Assembly (NCBI GenBank): GCA_025353165.1
Contig: JANXRE010000035.1
Coordinates: 1 to 36,757 of the forward strand
Source: Acidobacteriota bacterium
GTDB lineage: Bacteria; Acidobacteriota; Terriglobia; Bryobacterales; Bryobacteraceae
DNA: 36,757 nt
Direction: 5' to 3'
Position numbers and translations under genes: made by a program. Position 1 is the stretch's first letter. Every line of letters begins with the position of its first letter. Below the pieces are notes generated by a model that saw only the letters and a program-made list of their open reading frames with translations, ran no database searches and had not been told where the DNA came from. Positions 16,780-25,138 of the stretch are shown here, one piece after another.

Positions 16780-17194
16780 CGCCCTCATCGATACCGGCGC
16801 AATTCTGGCGCTGCTGGACAAAAGCGATAGCTGGCACCGGATCTGTGCGGAATCGTTCGATCTGCTCCGGCTGCCGCTGATGACCTCCGAAGCGGTGCTG
16901 ACGGAAGTGTTCCACCTGGTGGGCGACAGCGCTCATGAGATCGAGGCCGCGTGGCGCCTGGTGCGCTCAGGCGCGATCGTGCTGGCAGCGATTGAGCACT
17001 CGGAACTTCCGGCCATTCACGCGCTGATGTCGCGCTATTCCGATTGTCCGATGGACTTCGCGGATGCCACTCTCGTGTACCTGGCAAAGCGAGAGAATCT
17101 GTCGACCATCTTCACCGTGGATCACGCGGACTTCCACACTTATCGAATGGAAGGCCGCCGCCGGTTCCGTGTCCTGCCCGCGGGCCGGCCGTGA
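16769..17194 (+). CDS. PIN-domain toxin (VapC family ribonuclease)
   Basis: 141 residues from the ATG at 16769; an upstream ATG at 16712 is unlikely because it would sit deep inside the antitoxin. Conserved PIN acids are present: Asp8 (LIDTGAILALLD), Glu46 (SEAVLTEV), Asp99 (MDFADATLV) and Asp118 (TVDHADF). These four bind Mg2+/Mn2+ in VapC toxins, which cleave tRNA or rRNA at specific sites. With all four intact, the toxin is probably active. Partner of the RHH protein just upstream. Confidence 0.85.
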   Translation: MAADALIDTGAILALLDKSDSWHRICAESFDLLRLPLMTSEAVLTEVFHLVGDSAHEIEAAWRLVRSGAIVLAAIEHSELPAIHALMSRYSDCPMDFADATLVYLAKRENLSTIFTVDHADFHTYRMEGRRRFRVLPAGRP

Positions 17195-17201
17195 CAATTT
17201 G

Positions 17202-17500
17202 CTAACGCCGTTTCTCGGCGCATAGCCGCACCAACCGGCTGTTCTGCATTCCGAAATCCATTGGGCGCGTTCTCACTCTCCTCATGGAAGTACTCCGCCA
17301 CAACGATGCCTCCGGGCGCCAGGGCCCGGATGACCCGCTCGGCGTTGCCGCGGATTTCAACATAGCTGAGGGCGATGAGATCCCACTTTGCAATGCCATG
17401 TCGAAGTCGCTGTCCTTCGCAATCGACGCGTTCAGCTTGACGCCGGCTTTCGCCGCCATATCTCCGGCAAGCGCCATGCGAATTGGAAGCGAGGATCCGG
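17202..17500 (-). pseudogene. Class I SAM-methyltransferase remnant (frameshifted, internally deleted)
   Basis: Three pieces in order on the minus strand belong to one methyltransferase. ALAGDMAAKAGVKLNASIAKD lies around 17420-17480, KWDLIALSYVEIRGNAERVI then RALAPGGIVVAEYFHEE in a shifted frame around 17275-17390, and SRLVRLCAEKRR back in the first frame at 17205-17240. WDLIALSYV and LAPGGIVVAEYF are motif II/III landmarks. The SAM-binding GxGxG segment is missing, a frameshift separates the first two pieces and several tens of codons are missing between the second and third. No gene is seen in the rest of 17195-17665. Confidence 0.65.
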
Positions 17501-17665
17501 TTCCACCTCTCGATCTTGCAGCGTTCGCCGGCTTTGCCGATTTGGCAGTGTCCTGATCGTTAAGGATACGAGGCGACGCGCTTTGCTCTCTTCAATTGTT
17601 GCTGGCTGGGAGGGGCCTGCCCGTAGGAGCGGAAGGCGAGCGACAAGACGATCAAAAGACCGCAT

Positions 17666-18166
17666 TTATGCGAACGGATTTTCGTCCGCGCTGGGGCCGT
17701 AGACGGACGGCACTGGGACGTCCAACTCCCGCAGATAGACGGTCAATTGGCCGCGGTGATGATATAGATGATTGAACAGGATCGTGCGCAGCAGGCCCGC
17801 GCGCGGCACCGTCAATAATACCTTGTCGCCCATCGAAAGCGTCCACATCCCTGCCATTTTCGCGTCGTCGAAGCTGCCGATCACTTGTTTTGCCTGCGCG
17901 ACACCGGCATCGAACTCCGCCAGAATTGCATCGAGAGTGTCGGGCGGTGGAGGCGACGTGAACTGCGACATGTCCATCCCGTCGAGTGTCGCCATCTGAG
18001 CGATGCCGCCGGGGAGGGTGGCGATGTGATGCGCCAGTTGCCCGAGGTGCATCGACTTCGTGTGCGGCTTCCAGGCCAGCTTATCCGCGGGGACGCGGGT
18101 CAGGACGTTGCGCGTCGTCCCGCTCTCCTGCTCGAGTTCCATGATGAAGTGATCGGCAATTGACAT
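17666..18166 (-). CDS. DinB-family protein
   Basis: 166 residues from the ATG at 18166, which has AAGGAG nine bases upstream. DinB/YfiT proteins are four-helix bundles with a metal held by three histidines; here they are His46 or His47 (LAHHIATLP), His133 and His137 (NHLYHHRGQL). The family includes thiol-S-transferases that use bacillithiol or mycothiol, and many members of unknown activity. Cytoplasmic. It is divergent from the SMP-30 gene with only 28 bases between start codons, so both promoters must overlap or lie in coding sequence. Confidence 0.85.
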   Translation of the reverse strand: MSIADHFIMELEQESGTTRNVLTRVPADKLAWKPHTKSMHLGQLAHHIATLPGGIAQMATLDGMDMSQFTSPPPPDTLDAILAEFDAGVAQAKQVIGSFDDAKMAGMWTLSMGDKVLLTVPRAGLLRTILFNHLYHHRGQLTVYLRELDVPVPSVYGPSADENPFA

Positions 18167-18194
18167 TGTTCCCAGCTCCTTGTGCAAGGATACA

Positions 18195-19049
18195 ATGAAC
18201 GAGATCGTGACGCCTGAAACCATTGTCGATGGCCTGGTCTTTCCCGAATGCCCGCGATGGCGCGACGGCACGCTCTATTTCTCCGACATGCACGACGGGG
18301 TGGTGTGGAAGGTGGTCCCGGGCGAAGCGGCGGTCCGCGTGGCGGACGTTCCGTCGCTGCCCGCGGGACTCGGGTTCGCTCCGGACGGCTCGCTCCGGAT
18401 CGTCTCGATGTTGGATCGCCGCCTGTTGCGGCTGACGCCCGATGGGCTCGCGACGGTCGCGGATCTGAGCGCGTTCGCCTCGCACTTCACCAACGACATG
18501 GTGATCGACGACGCCGGCCGCGCTTACATCGGCAACTTCGGATTCGACCTGAATCACGGCGAATCGCCGCGGTCGACGGTTCTGCTGTGCGTGGCGCCGG
18601 GCGGCGAAATACGCGCCGTCGCGGACGATGTGCTGTTCCCCAACGGAATGGTAATCACGCCGGATGGAAAGACGCTGATTCTTGCCGAGACGTTCGGCTT
18701 TCGTCTGACCTCGTTCGACATTCAGCCGGATGGCGGGCTGGCGAATCGCCGTGTGTTCGCGCCGCTTGGCCGGGTCAACCCCGACGGCATTTGTCTCGAC
18801 GCGGAAGGAGCCGTCTGGGTCACCTGCCCGGGCGCAAACCAGGCGATCCGCGTGAGGGAAGGCGGCGAGATCGCGCAGACCATTCCGTTGCCCGGGCGGG
18901 ATTCCTTCGCCTGCATGCTGGGCGGCGAAGACCGCCGGACCCTTTACATCTGCACGGCCCCGCACTTCCTTCCGGATGTCACCAAACCCGCGCGGGCGGG
19001 ACGAATTGAGGCAGTGCGCGTTGAGGTGCCAGGCGCGGGCCTGCCCTGA
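18195..19049 (+). CDS. SMP-30/gluconolactonase family protein
   Basis: 284 residues from the ATG at 18195, with AAGGA close upstream; a TTG at 18180 is an alternative. The pattern is the six-bladed SMP-30 propeller: FPECPRWRDGTLYFSDM (Glu metal ligand), SHFTNDMVIDDAGRAYIGNFG (Asn ligand), FPNGMVITPDGKTLILAET and VNPDGICLDAEGAVWV (Asp ligand). These bind one Ca2+ or Zn2+ and hydrolyse aldonolactones or similar esters. It runs into the ceramidase-like gene eight bases later, so the two are probably in one operon. Confidence 0.87.
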   Translation: MNEIVTPETIVDGLVFPECPRWRDGTLYFSDMHDGVVWKVVPGEAAVRVADVPSLPAGLGFAPDGSLRIVSMLDRRLLRLTPDGLATVADLSAFASHFTNDMVIDDAGRAYIGNFGFDLNHGESPRSTVLLCVAPGGEIRAVADDVLFPNGMVITPDGKTLILAETFGFRLTSFDIQPDGGLANRRVFAPLGRVNPDGICLDAEGAVWVTCPGANQAIRVREGGEIAQTIPLPGRDSFACMLGGEDRRTLYICTAPHFLPDVTKPARAGRIEAVRVEVPGAGLP

Positions 19050-19057
19050 GGAGCAAC

Positions 19058-20410
19058 ATGTTTTTCCGATTTGTCGTTACGGTCTTTGCAGTGGGCGTTA
19101 GCTGCTACGCGGCCGCCCTGCGCGCCGGCGTCGCCAAAGTGGATATCACGCCCAGCGGCAGCGAATTGCTGTGGGGTTTCGAAGACCGCACGACGCCGGC
19201 GAACGGCGCCATCGATCCGCTGTACGCGCGGGTTCTCGTGCTCCAAGCCGGGGGCAAGCGCCTGGCTCTGGTCACGCTGGATCTCGGCAGAAGTTTCGGT
19301 CCCGCCTCGCTGCGGCGTCTGCGGGAATCCGCGGCCCGTTCGAGCGACATCTCCTGCCTGCTGGTCACGGCATCGCACACGCACAGCGCGCCGGTGATTC
19401 GCGACGATTACCCGGGCGAGCCGCCGGCGTGGGAGAAGACCGCGCTCGAGCGGATCGGCCATGCCATCGACGAAGCCGCCGCGAAATTGCAGGACGCGCG
19501 GATCGGAACGGGCACTGGATCCGTGTACGTCGCTCACAACCGCCTGCGCGAAAACGCGGACGGATCTATCACTTGGTTTGAGCGCAATCTCACGAAGATC
19601 CCGACCGCGCCCGTCGATCCGACTGTCTCCGTCCTGCGTGTGGACCGGATGGATGGAGCACCGCTGGCGGTACTGGTCAACTATGCCTGTCACCCGGTAG
19701 TGTTCGGTTCGGACAACCTGCGCTACTCGGCCGATTTTCCGGCCGCGATGAATCGCACCGTGGAGCGCGAACTCGGAGGCAACGTGCTCAGCTTTTTCCT
19801 GCAGGGCGCACCCGGCGATCTAAACCCTTACTATGCGGTCACGCCGCTGGAACAGGACGCCGCCCGCTGGCGCGACTGGACCGGAGAGCGGCTGGGTCAC
19901 GAAGCCGCCCGCGTGGCCAAAGAGATTACGACCAAGGCGAACGCCGCTTCCACGCTCGATTTCCGCGAGGAGACGATCACCGCTCGCCTGCGCTGGAACG
20001 AGGATAAGTTTCGCGCCGCGCTGATCAAGTTTCTAGGACCCACAGGGATGGAGGTGTACGGCGCGAAGATCACGCCGGAGTTCTCCGTCCCGCTCACGAC
20101 CGTGTTGATCAATCGCGACATCGCGTTCATGACTTTTCCGGGTGAACCCTTCGTCGATTTTCAGATGAACTGGCGCGACCGTTGTCCCGTCCGGTCGGCG
20201 TTTCTGCTCGGCTACGCGAACGGCTACCTCGGTTATTTCCCCACCATTCGAGCCGCGTCCCTGGGCGGCTACGGCGCTGCCAGCGCCAGCACTTGGCTCG
20301 AGCCGGGGACCGGAGAACGGGTGGTTGATCGCGCCGTGATCAAAGTGTATGAGATGCTCGGAGCATTGGGCGATATGCCCGACGACCTGAAGCGCGACGT
20401 CTACAAATAG
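19058..20410 (+). CDS. Neutral/alkaline ceramidase-like secreted protein
   Basis: 450 residues with a signal peptide (FFRFVVTVFAVGVSCYAAA) and GAGGAG close before the ATG, starting directly after the SMP-30 stop. The N-terminal domain resembles neutral ceramidase: AGVAKVDITPSG at the start, TASHTHSAPV (zinc histidines) and NYACHPVVFG (third histidine). In true ceramidases the nucleophilic serine sits in GDVSPN; here the matching place reads GAPGDLNPYY, with Asn in the serine position. So the zinc site is kept but amide hydrolysis by the known mechanism is doubtful. The C-terminal Ig-like domain of real ceramidases is also absent (they are about 650-750 residues). Confidence 0.78.
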   Translation: MFFRFVVTVFAVGVSCYAAALRAGVAKVDITPSGSELLWGFEDRTTPANGAIDPLYARVLVLQAGGKRLALVTLDLGRSFGPASLRRLRESAARSSDISCLLVTASHTHSAPVIRDDYPGEPPAWEKTALERIGHAIDEAAAKLQDARIGTGTGSVYVAHNRLRENADGSITWFERNLTKIPTAPVDPTVSVLRVDRMDGAPLAVLVNYACHPVVFGSDNLRYSADFPAAMNRTVERELGGNVLSFFLQGAPGDLNPYYAVTPLEQDAARWRDWTGERLGHEAARVAKEITTKANAASTLDFREETITARLRWNEDKFRAALIKFLGPTGMEVYGAKITPEFSVPLTTVLINRDIAFMTFPGEPFVDFQMNWRDRCPVRSAFLLGYANGYLGYFPTIRAASLGGYGAASASTWLEPGTGERVVDRAVIKVYEMLGALGDMPDDLKRDVYK

Positions 20411-20427
20411 GGTTGATTAGGGTTTAT

Positions 20428-21732
20428 ATGGATAACAAATTCAGCCGCCGCGATCTGCTAGCCGGAGCGGCCGCATTCACAATCATCCGCCCGGAGCTGG
20501 TTCGCGGAGCGGGAAACGAGAAGCTCAAGGCCGGTCTCATCGGCTGCGGCGGTCGCGGGACGCAGGCGGTGGTCAACATGCTGAGCGGCGATCCGAATGT
20601 CGAACTGGTCGCCATGGGAGACATCTTCGAGGATCACCTGGAGGGTGCGCTCAAGAATCTCCGCGACCCGGAGTTTCTCGGTCACGATGTGAAGCAGGTT
20701 GCCGATTTCACCGGCAAGCCGGTGAACGAACTCGTGAAATCTGTCGCCGAGCGCGTGAAGGTCGGACCCGAGCAGCGTTTCAGCAGCTTCGACGCTTTCC
20801 ACAAAGTGCTCGCGTCGGATATCGACATCGTGATGCTGTGTACGCCGCCGGGATATCGCCCGCAGCACTTTGAAGCCGCGATTGCCGCCAAGAAGCACGT
20901 TTTCACGGAGAAGCCGATCGCCACCGACCCGGTGGGCGTGCGCCGGTTCATGGCGGCCGCGAAGAAGGCGCAGGAGTTGAAGCTCACCGTTGTGTCGGGC
21001 GCGCAGCGCCACGCCGACGCCGAGTACGTCGAGACCGTCAAGAAAATCCACGACGGAGCGATCGGCGAGATCGTGTCGCTCACCGCGCGGTACCTGAGCG
21101 GTCCGGTGATGCACGCCGACGCACGCGATCCCAAGTGGGGCGACATGGAGTGGCAGCACCGGAACTGGTACTCCTTCATCTGGATCTGCGGCGACCAGAT
21201 CGTCGAGCAGCACTATCACAACATCGATTTCATGAATTGGGTGATGGGCGCTCATCCGGTGAGCGTGGTGGCATCGGGCGGCGTGGCCTGGCGTCCGCGC
21301 CAGGAACTGTACGGCAATATCTTCGACCACATGAGCTCGGAGTTCGTGTATCCCAACGGCGTGCGCCTGAGCAGTCACTGCCGGCAGTATCCGCGGGCCT
21401 GCTACCGCAAGGTCGACGACCTGATCGTGGGAACCAAAGGCCGATCGGATGGGACAGACCTCGGCAGCAAAGGACTCAATCCCTATGTCGTGGAGCACCA
21501 GAAGCTGATGGCCAGCATTCGCGGCGACGGGCCATATGTGAACGAGGGGATGCAGGTGGCCGAAGCGACCATGACCTCGATTATGGGACGCGAATCGGCT
21601 TATTCGGGCATGGAGATCACCTGGGACATGATTATGAAGTCGCAGCAGGATCTGCAACCGAAGGAGTTCGACTACAAGCTGCCGATGGATGCGCCCACGC
21701 TGCCTGTTCCGGGCAAGTACCAGTTCGTCTGA
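20428..21732 (+). CDS. Tat-exported Gfo/Idh/MocA-family oxidoreductase
   Basis: 434 residues from the ATG at 20428, which has AGGG five bases upstream; a TTG at 20413 is also open. The N-terminus carries SRRDLLAGAAAFTI, a twin-arginine signal. Next come the Rossmann loop (KAGLIGCGGRGTQAVVNM), CTPPGYRPQHF and the EKP motif (FTEKPIATDP). The second domain (WYSFIWICGDQIVEQHYHNID) has the active-site Asp and His. Exported members of this family keep NAD(P) tightly bound and act on glycans or sugars. Same strand and close to the ceramidase-like gene, so probably one unit. Confidence 0.88.
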   Translation: MDNKFSRRDLLAGAAAFTIIRPELVRGAGNEKLKAGLIGCGGRGTQAVVNMLSGDPNVELVAMGDIFEDHLEGALKNLRDPEFLGHDVKQVADFTGKPVNELVKSVAERVKVGPEQRFSSFDAFHKVLASDIDIVMLCTPPGYRPQHFEAAIAAKKHVFTEKPIATDPVGVRRFMAAAKKAQELKLTVVSGAQRHADAEYVETVKKIHDGAIGEIVSLTARYLSGPVMHADARDPKWGDMEWQHRNWYSFIWICGDQIVEQHYHNIDFMNWVMGAHPVSVVASGGVAWRPRQELYGNIFDHMSSEFVYPNGVRLSSHCRQYPRACYRKVDDLIVGTKGRSDGTDLGSKGLNPYVVEHQKLMASIRGDGPYVNEGMQVAEATMTSIMGRESAYSGMEITWDMIMKSQQDLQPKEFDYKLPMDAPTLPVPGKYQFV

Positions 21733-21736
21733 CGCC

Positions 21737-22648
21737 ATGCGGAATCGCCGATTCGCCGCGTACGCGTGGGGCGTGCTCGCCTACAACATGTTGGTGGTGT
21801 TGTGGGGCGCATTCGTGCGCGCCAGCGGATCGGGCGCGGGATGCGGGAATCACTGGCCGTTGTGCAACGGGGAAGTAGTTCCGCGCGGGCACGCCATCCA
21901 GACGATCGTCGAATTCACGCACCGCGCGTCCAGCGGGCTGGCGCTGGTCGGCGTAGTTGTGCTGATGGTCTGGGCGTATCGCGCGTTCCCGCGAAGGCAC
22001 CCGGCGCGAACGGGGGCGACGCTGGCGGTGGCGTTCATGCTGACCGAGGCGCTGCTCGGGGCGGCGCTGGTCCTGCTGGAGCACGTGGCGCAAAACAAAT
22101 CGGCCGGCCGGGGCATTTCGATCTCGCTCCACCTGGTGAACACGCTGACGCTGCTGGCCGTTTTGGCGCTGACGGCCTGGTGGGGGGGCGGGCGGCCGGG
22201 CTTGGACCTGGGCCGGTGGCGCGGTCCGGCGCGGTGGCTGATCGGGGCGCTGGCGGGCTTCGCTTTGCTGGGCGTGAGCGGCGCGATCGCGGCTCTCGGC
22301 GACACGCTGTTCCCCGCCACTTCGTTGTCCGCCGGGATGGCGATGGATGTTTCTTCGGACGCGCACATCTTCGTCCGGCTGCGGGTTCTGCACCCGGTTA
22401 TGGCGGTGGCGGCCGCGTGTTTGCTCCTCTATGCGGTGTGGAGCGCAGTAAAGACCCGGCCCGATCCGCGGCGGCAATGGGCGGCGCTCGCGCTCACCAT
22501 AGGCGTCTTCATCCAACTGGTCCTCGGCGCGATCACCATCGGACTGCTCGCGCCGGTGTGGATGCAGATCACCCACCTGTTCACCGCCGACGCGCTGTGG
22601 ATCGCGCTGGTTTTGTACTCGGCATCCGCCCTGGCCCGCGCCCACTGA
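21737..22648 (+). CDS. ctaA: Heme A synthase, CtaA/COX15 family
   Basis: 303 residues with about eight membrane segments. RASGSGAGCGNHWPLCNG near the N-terminus is the family's extracytoplasmic loop with a cysteine pair (usually GxGxxCPDWPLCNG). Conserved heme histidines appear in EFTHRASSG, SLHLVNT, VLHPVMA and ITHLFTADA. The enzyme oxidises heme O to heme A for aa3-type cytochrome oxidases, so the host probably respires oxygen. It starts four bases after the oxidoreductase stop, but no cytochrome oxidase genes or heme O synthase lie in the window. The ATG at 21737 is chosen over an upstream in-frame start inside the previous gene. Confidence 0.88.
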   Translation: MRNRRFAAYAWGVLAYNMLVVLWGAFVRASGSGAGCGNHWPLCNGEVVPRGHAIQTIVEFTHRASSGLALVGVVVLMVWAYRAFPRRHPARTGATLAVAFMLTEALLGAALVLLEHVAQNKSAGRGISISLHLVNTLTLLAVLALTAWWGGGRPGLDLGRWRGPARWLIGALAGFALLGVSGAIAALGDTLFPATSLSAGMAMDVSSDAHIFVRLRVLHPVMAVAAACLLLYAVWSAVKTRPDPRRQWAALALTIGVFIQLVLGAITIGLLAPVWMQITHLFTADALWIALVLYSASALARAH

Positions 22649-22691
22649 TTTTCTTGAATTTTCCGTGAACCTTTTGCTTTCCGCTTCGTCT

Positions 22692-22715
22692 TATGCTACA
22701 GATTGTAACGCTACA
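22692..22715 (+). promoter_or_regulatory. Candidate promoter/operator of the BlaI-like repressor
   Basis: TACA-GAT-TGTA (22697-22707) is a perfect dyad, with a further TACA half-site at 22712-22715 touching the ATG. TACA/TGTA is the core known from BlaI/MecI operators. TATGCT (22692-22697) could be the -10 box, overlapped by the dyad, which would give autorepression. No good -35 is found at the proper distance. Confidence 0.5.
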
Positions 22716-23096
22716 ATGTTTAGCAGACTCAAAAAGCGGAAGCCTCTCAGCGCGCTCGAACAGAGACTGATGGATTACGTCTGGGCCCATCCGGGCAGTA
22801 CGGCGGATCAGTGCCGGGCGGGGAGAGCGCTGAAAGACTCGACGATCCGGACGGTTCTGCGGCGCCTCGAAGAGAAGGGATACGCGACCCACACCGTCCA
22901 GGGGCGTACTTATGTCTATCGCGCAGCCCAGGGGCGGCAGAACGTCGCGGCGGACGCCGTGCGCAACATCGTGGACCGCTTGTGCGGCGGCTCGGTGGAG
23001 CAACTGCTGGTCGGGATGGTCGACAACGATGTGATCGACCCGGGAGAGTTGGAACAACTGGCCCGTAAGATCGCGTTAAGAAAAGAGGGGAAATGA
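22716..23096 (+). CDS. BlaI/MecI/CopY-family transcriptional repressor
   Basis: 126 residues. A winged-helix domain covers residues 8-75: PLSALEQRLMDYVWAHPG, then STIRTVLRRLEEKGYATHTVQG and YVYRAA. The rest (VRNIVDRLCGGSVEQLLVGM, DPGELEQLARKI) is the dimerisation part, which in BlaI holds the site cut by the partner protease. It acts as a dimer on TACA/TGTA dyads such as the one before its own start. It overlaps the BlaR1-like gene by ATGA, the standard pair layout. No beta-lactamase lies nearby, so the regulon is likely cell-envelope or respiratory genes (inference). Confidence 0.9.
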   Translation: MFSRLKKRKPLSALEQRLMDYVWAHPGSTADQCRAGRALKDSTIRTVLRRLEEKGYATHTVQGRTYVYRAAQGRQNVAADAVRNIVDRLCGGSVEQLLVGMVDNDVIDPGELEQLARKIALRKEGK

Positions 23097-24814
23097 TCAT
23101 GCCGTGGCAGCTTGCGGAATGGACGGTTCGAAGCCTCGCTCTGGCGGCGGTGGCGGGCGGATCGCTGTGGCTGCTTGGCGCGCGCGATGTGTCGGTGCGG
23201 CTCTCCGTTTGGACGGTGGTGCTCATTGGCGCGCTGCTGATGCCGGTGTTTTCCTGGGTCGCGCCGGCGGTGGAGCTTCCGGTGCCGAGGTGGGAGAGCC
23301 CGGCTCCCCCGGCACCCACTCCCTCACTGTGGCGACTCAGAACCGGCGCTTCCGAGCCGAGCGCGTTAGCAAGCGGTCGCACGATCACACCGGTTGCGGA
23401 AATCAACTGGGCGGCGCTGGCCACCGGATTGTGGGCCGCCATCGCGGCCGCGATGCTGGCGCAACTGGCGCTCGGCATCTGGTACGGAAGACGGCTGATC
23501 CGCTCCGCGACGCCGCTGGATCTGGACGCCGCGGCGCGCGTTTATTCATCGGAATCGGTGCGGGTGCCGATCACGCTGGGGTTGTTCCGGCCCGCGATCG
23601 TCCTGCCGCCAAACTGGCGCGGCTGGGAGGAACGCAAGCTGGCGGCGGTGTTGGCGCACGAGTCGGCTCACGTCCGGCGGCGCGATCCGCTGCGGCAGCT
23701 GCTGGCTTCCGTGTACCGCGCGTTGTTCTGGTTTAGCCCGCTGGCCTGGTGGCTCCATCGGGAACTGGCAGATCTGGCCGAAGCCGCGAGCGACGACGCG
23801 GCGCTGGCGGCGATGCGCGATGAGACGCTCTACGCCGAGATTCTGCTCAACTTCTTCGCGACAACTCCGCGGCGCGTGCAGTGGAACGCCGTGGCCATGG
23901 CTATTCAAGGAAAGGCGACAAAACGTATGGAACGAATTCTGAACACGGGACGAAAATTGTCTCGAGGGTTAACGCTCGGCGCGGTTGCCGCGCTCGCGAT
24001 CGCGGCTGTTCCCGTTCTCTACCTGGCGGCGACGGTTAGCCCGGTGTGGGCGGTGGTGAACGATCAGGCCCCTCCGCCAACCCCTCCGCCCGCTCTGCCG
24101 GCGCCGCCTGCTCCAGCGGCGGCTGACATCGGACCGGCGATCGCTCCCGAACCGCCCGAGCCGCCGGAACCACCCGCTGTGGATGGGGACGGCGGCGAAC
24201 GCTTCGCGATCGTGACCGGCGACGATACGCACACGATGGCCTCGCCCGGCCCGGGCGACCGCGAGCGCTTGCGGGCGTTGCGCAAACAAACGGGCGCAGA
24301 CTTTCTCTGGTTCACGCGAGACGGTGGGGAGTACATCGTCAAGGACCCCGAGATCCTGGCCCGGGTGCGGCAGGCGTTCGACGCCATCGAACAGCAGGGC
24401 AGACGGATGGGCGAGAAAGGACGCGCCGAGGGCGAGGCGGCCCGCAAGATGGCGGAAGAGTTTCGCGCGATGGCGAAGCCGAACGAAGCAGAGATGCGCA
24501 CACTGGCCGAGCAAATGGCGCGCGAAGCGGCCCGCCTGCAGGAGCAGATCGGCAACGACGAGAACGTGAAGCACGCGGAAGCGCAAATCCACGAGATCGA
24601 GAAACAGATGCGGGCGAAGGAAAAGGAATTCTCGGCAATTGAGAAGCAGTTCTCAGCCAAGGAAGGCGACTTCGCCAAGGTGGAGAAGGAACTGGAGAAA
24701 GCGATGAAGTCGATGGAGATCGACATCGAGCGCAGCGTGAAGCAGGCCCAGGAGCAACTCAAGTTCCTGGAGGACGAATCTCTGCGCAGCAAGAAGGCGG
24801 AGAAGATTATTTAG
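23093..24814 (+). CDS. BlaR1-like M56 membrane metalloprotease with proline-rich linker and coiled-coil tail
   Basis: 573 residues. Membrane segments lie near 12-30, 38-57, 107-130, 205-222 and 295-320. The M56 zinc site is HESAH at 189-193, with Glu230 in the downstream helix as the likely third ligand. After the last membrane segment comes a Pro-rich stretch (about 326-365), then a small domain (RLRALRKQTGADFLWFTRDG) and a highly charged coiled coil from about 425 to the end. There is no penicillin-binding sensor domain as in BlaR1/MecR1, so it must sense something else or be driven through the coil. It should cleave or trigger inactivation of the repressor encoded just upstream. Confidence 0.85.
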   Translation: MIMPWQLAEWTVRSLALAAVAGGSLWLLGARDVSVRLSVWTVVLIGALLMPVFSWVAPAVELPVPRWESPAPPAPTPSLWRLRTGASEPSALASGRTITPVAEINWAALATGLWAAIAAAMLAQLALGIWYGRRLIRSATPLDLDAAARVYSSESVRVPITLGLFRPAIVLPPNWRGWEERKLAAVLAHESAHVRRRDPLRQLLASVYRALFWFSPLAWWLHRELADLAEAASDDAALAAMRDETLYAEILLNFFATTPRRVQWNAVAMAIQGKATKRMERILNTGRKLSRGLTLGAVAALAIAAVPVLYLAATVSPVWAVVNDQAPPPTPPPALPAPPAPAAADIGPAIAPEPPEPPEPPAVDGDGGERFAIVTGDDTHTMASPGPGDRERLRALRKQTGADFLWFTRDGGEYIVKDPEILARVRQAFDAIEQQGRRMGEKGRAEGEAARKMAEEFRAMAKPNEAEMRTLAEQMAREAARLQEQIGNDENVKHAEAQIHEIEKQMRAKEKEFSAIEKQFSAKEGDFAKVEKELEKAMKSMEIDIERSVKQAQEQLKFLEDESLRSKKAEKII

Positions 24815-24925
24815 GCCGGTCCGCTCGCCGCAGATCTTTGAACGGATTGAAACCTTGAGCCCAGGGCGCCGCCGGCTTCCAGAGCGAGTTGCACCTTCAC
24901 CAGAGAATAGGGCGAGGGTCTTTAC

Positions 24926-25138
24926 TTAGAGGTCTTCCGGTTTCAATCCAATCCCTTTGGCGACCCTCGCCAACATTCGCGGCCCGATCTCGTCTTGATC
25001 GTGAAAGGCGAACTCGTAATCCGGCCATTCCAAACGAGTCAGCAGTCGATGAGAGCCACGCTGGCGTTTTACTCGCCAGCCGATCCTTTCGAGCGTGGCA
25101 AGAACCCGCCTTGCCTTACTGGCGGGCCAGATGCTCAT
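24926..25138 (-). CDS. hicA: HicA-family mRNA interferase toxin
   Basis: 70 residues from the ATG at 25138. The double-stranded-RNA-binding-like fold of HicA is recognisable: KARRVLATLERIGWRVKRQR, then GSHR, with His30 as the catalytic histidine, and the closing helix RMLARVAKGIGLKPEDL. HicA toxins cut mRNAs. It overlaps the end of hicB by 23 bases on the same strand, with antitoxin first. The 24815-24925 gap to the convergent M56 gene has no clear terminator. Confidence 0.85.
   Translation of the reverse strand: MSIWPASKARRVLATLERIGWRVKRQRGSHRLLTRLEWPDYEFAFHDQDEIGPRMLARVAKGIGLKPEDL

Noticed and set aside
20458-21738. Minus-strand open frame of 426 codons opposite the Tat-exported oxidoreductase
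   Set aside because: His/Leu/Val-rich antisense shadow; the plus strand has Rossmann and EKP motifs.
24815-24925. Possible terminator between the convergent M56 and hicA genes
   Set aside because: No stem with useful length or U-tract could be found by eye.
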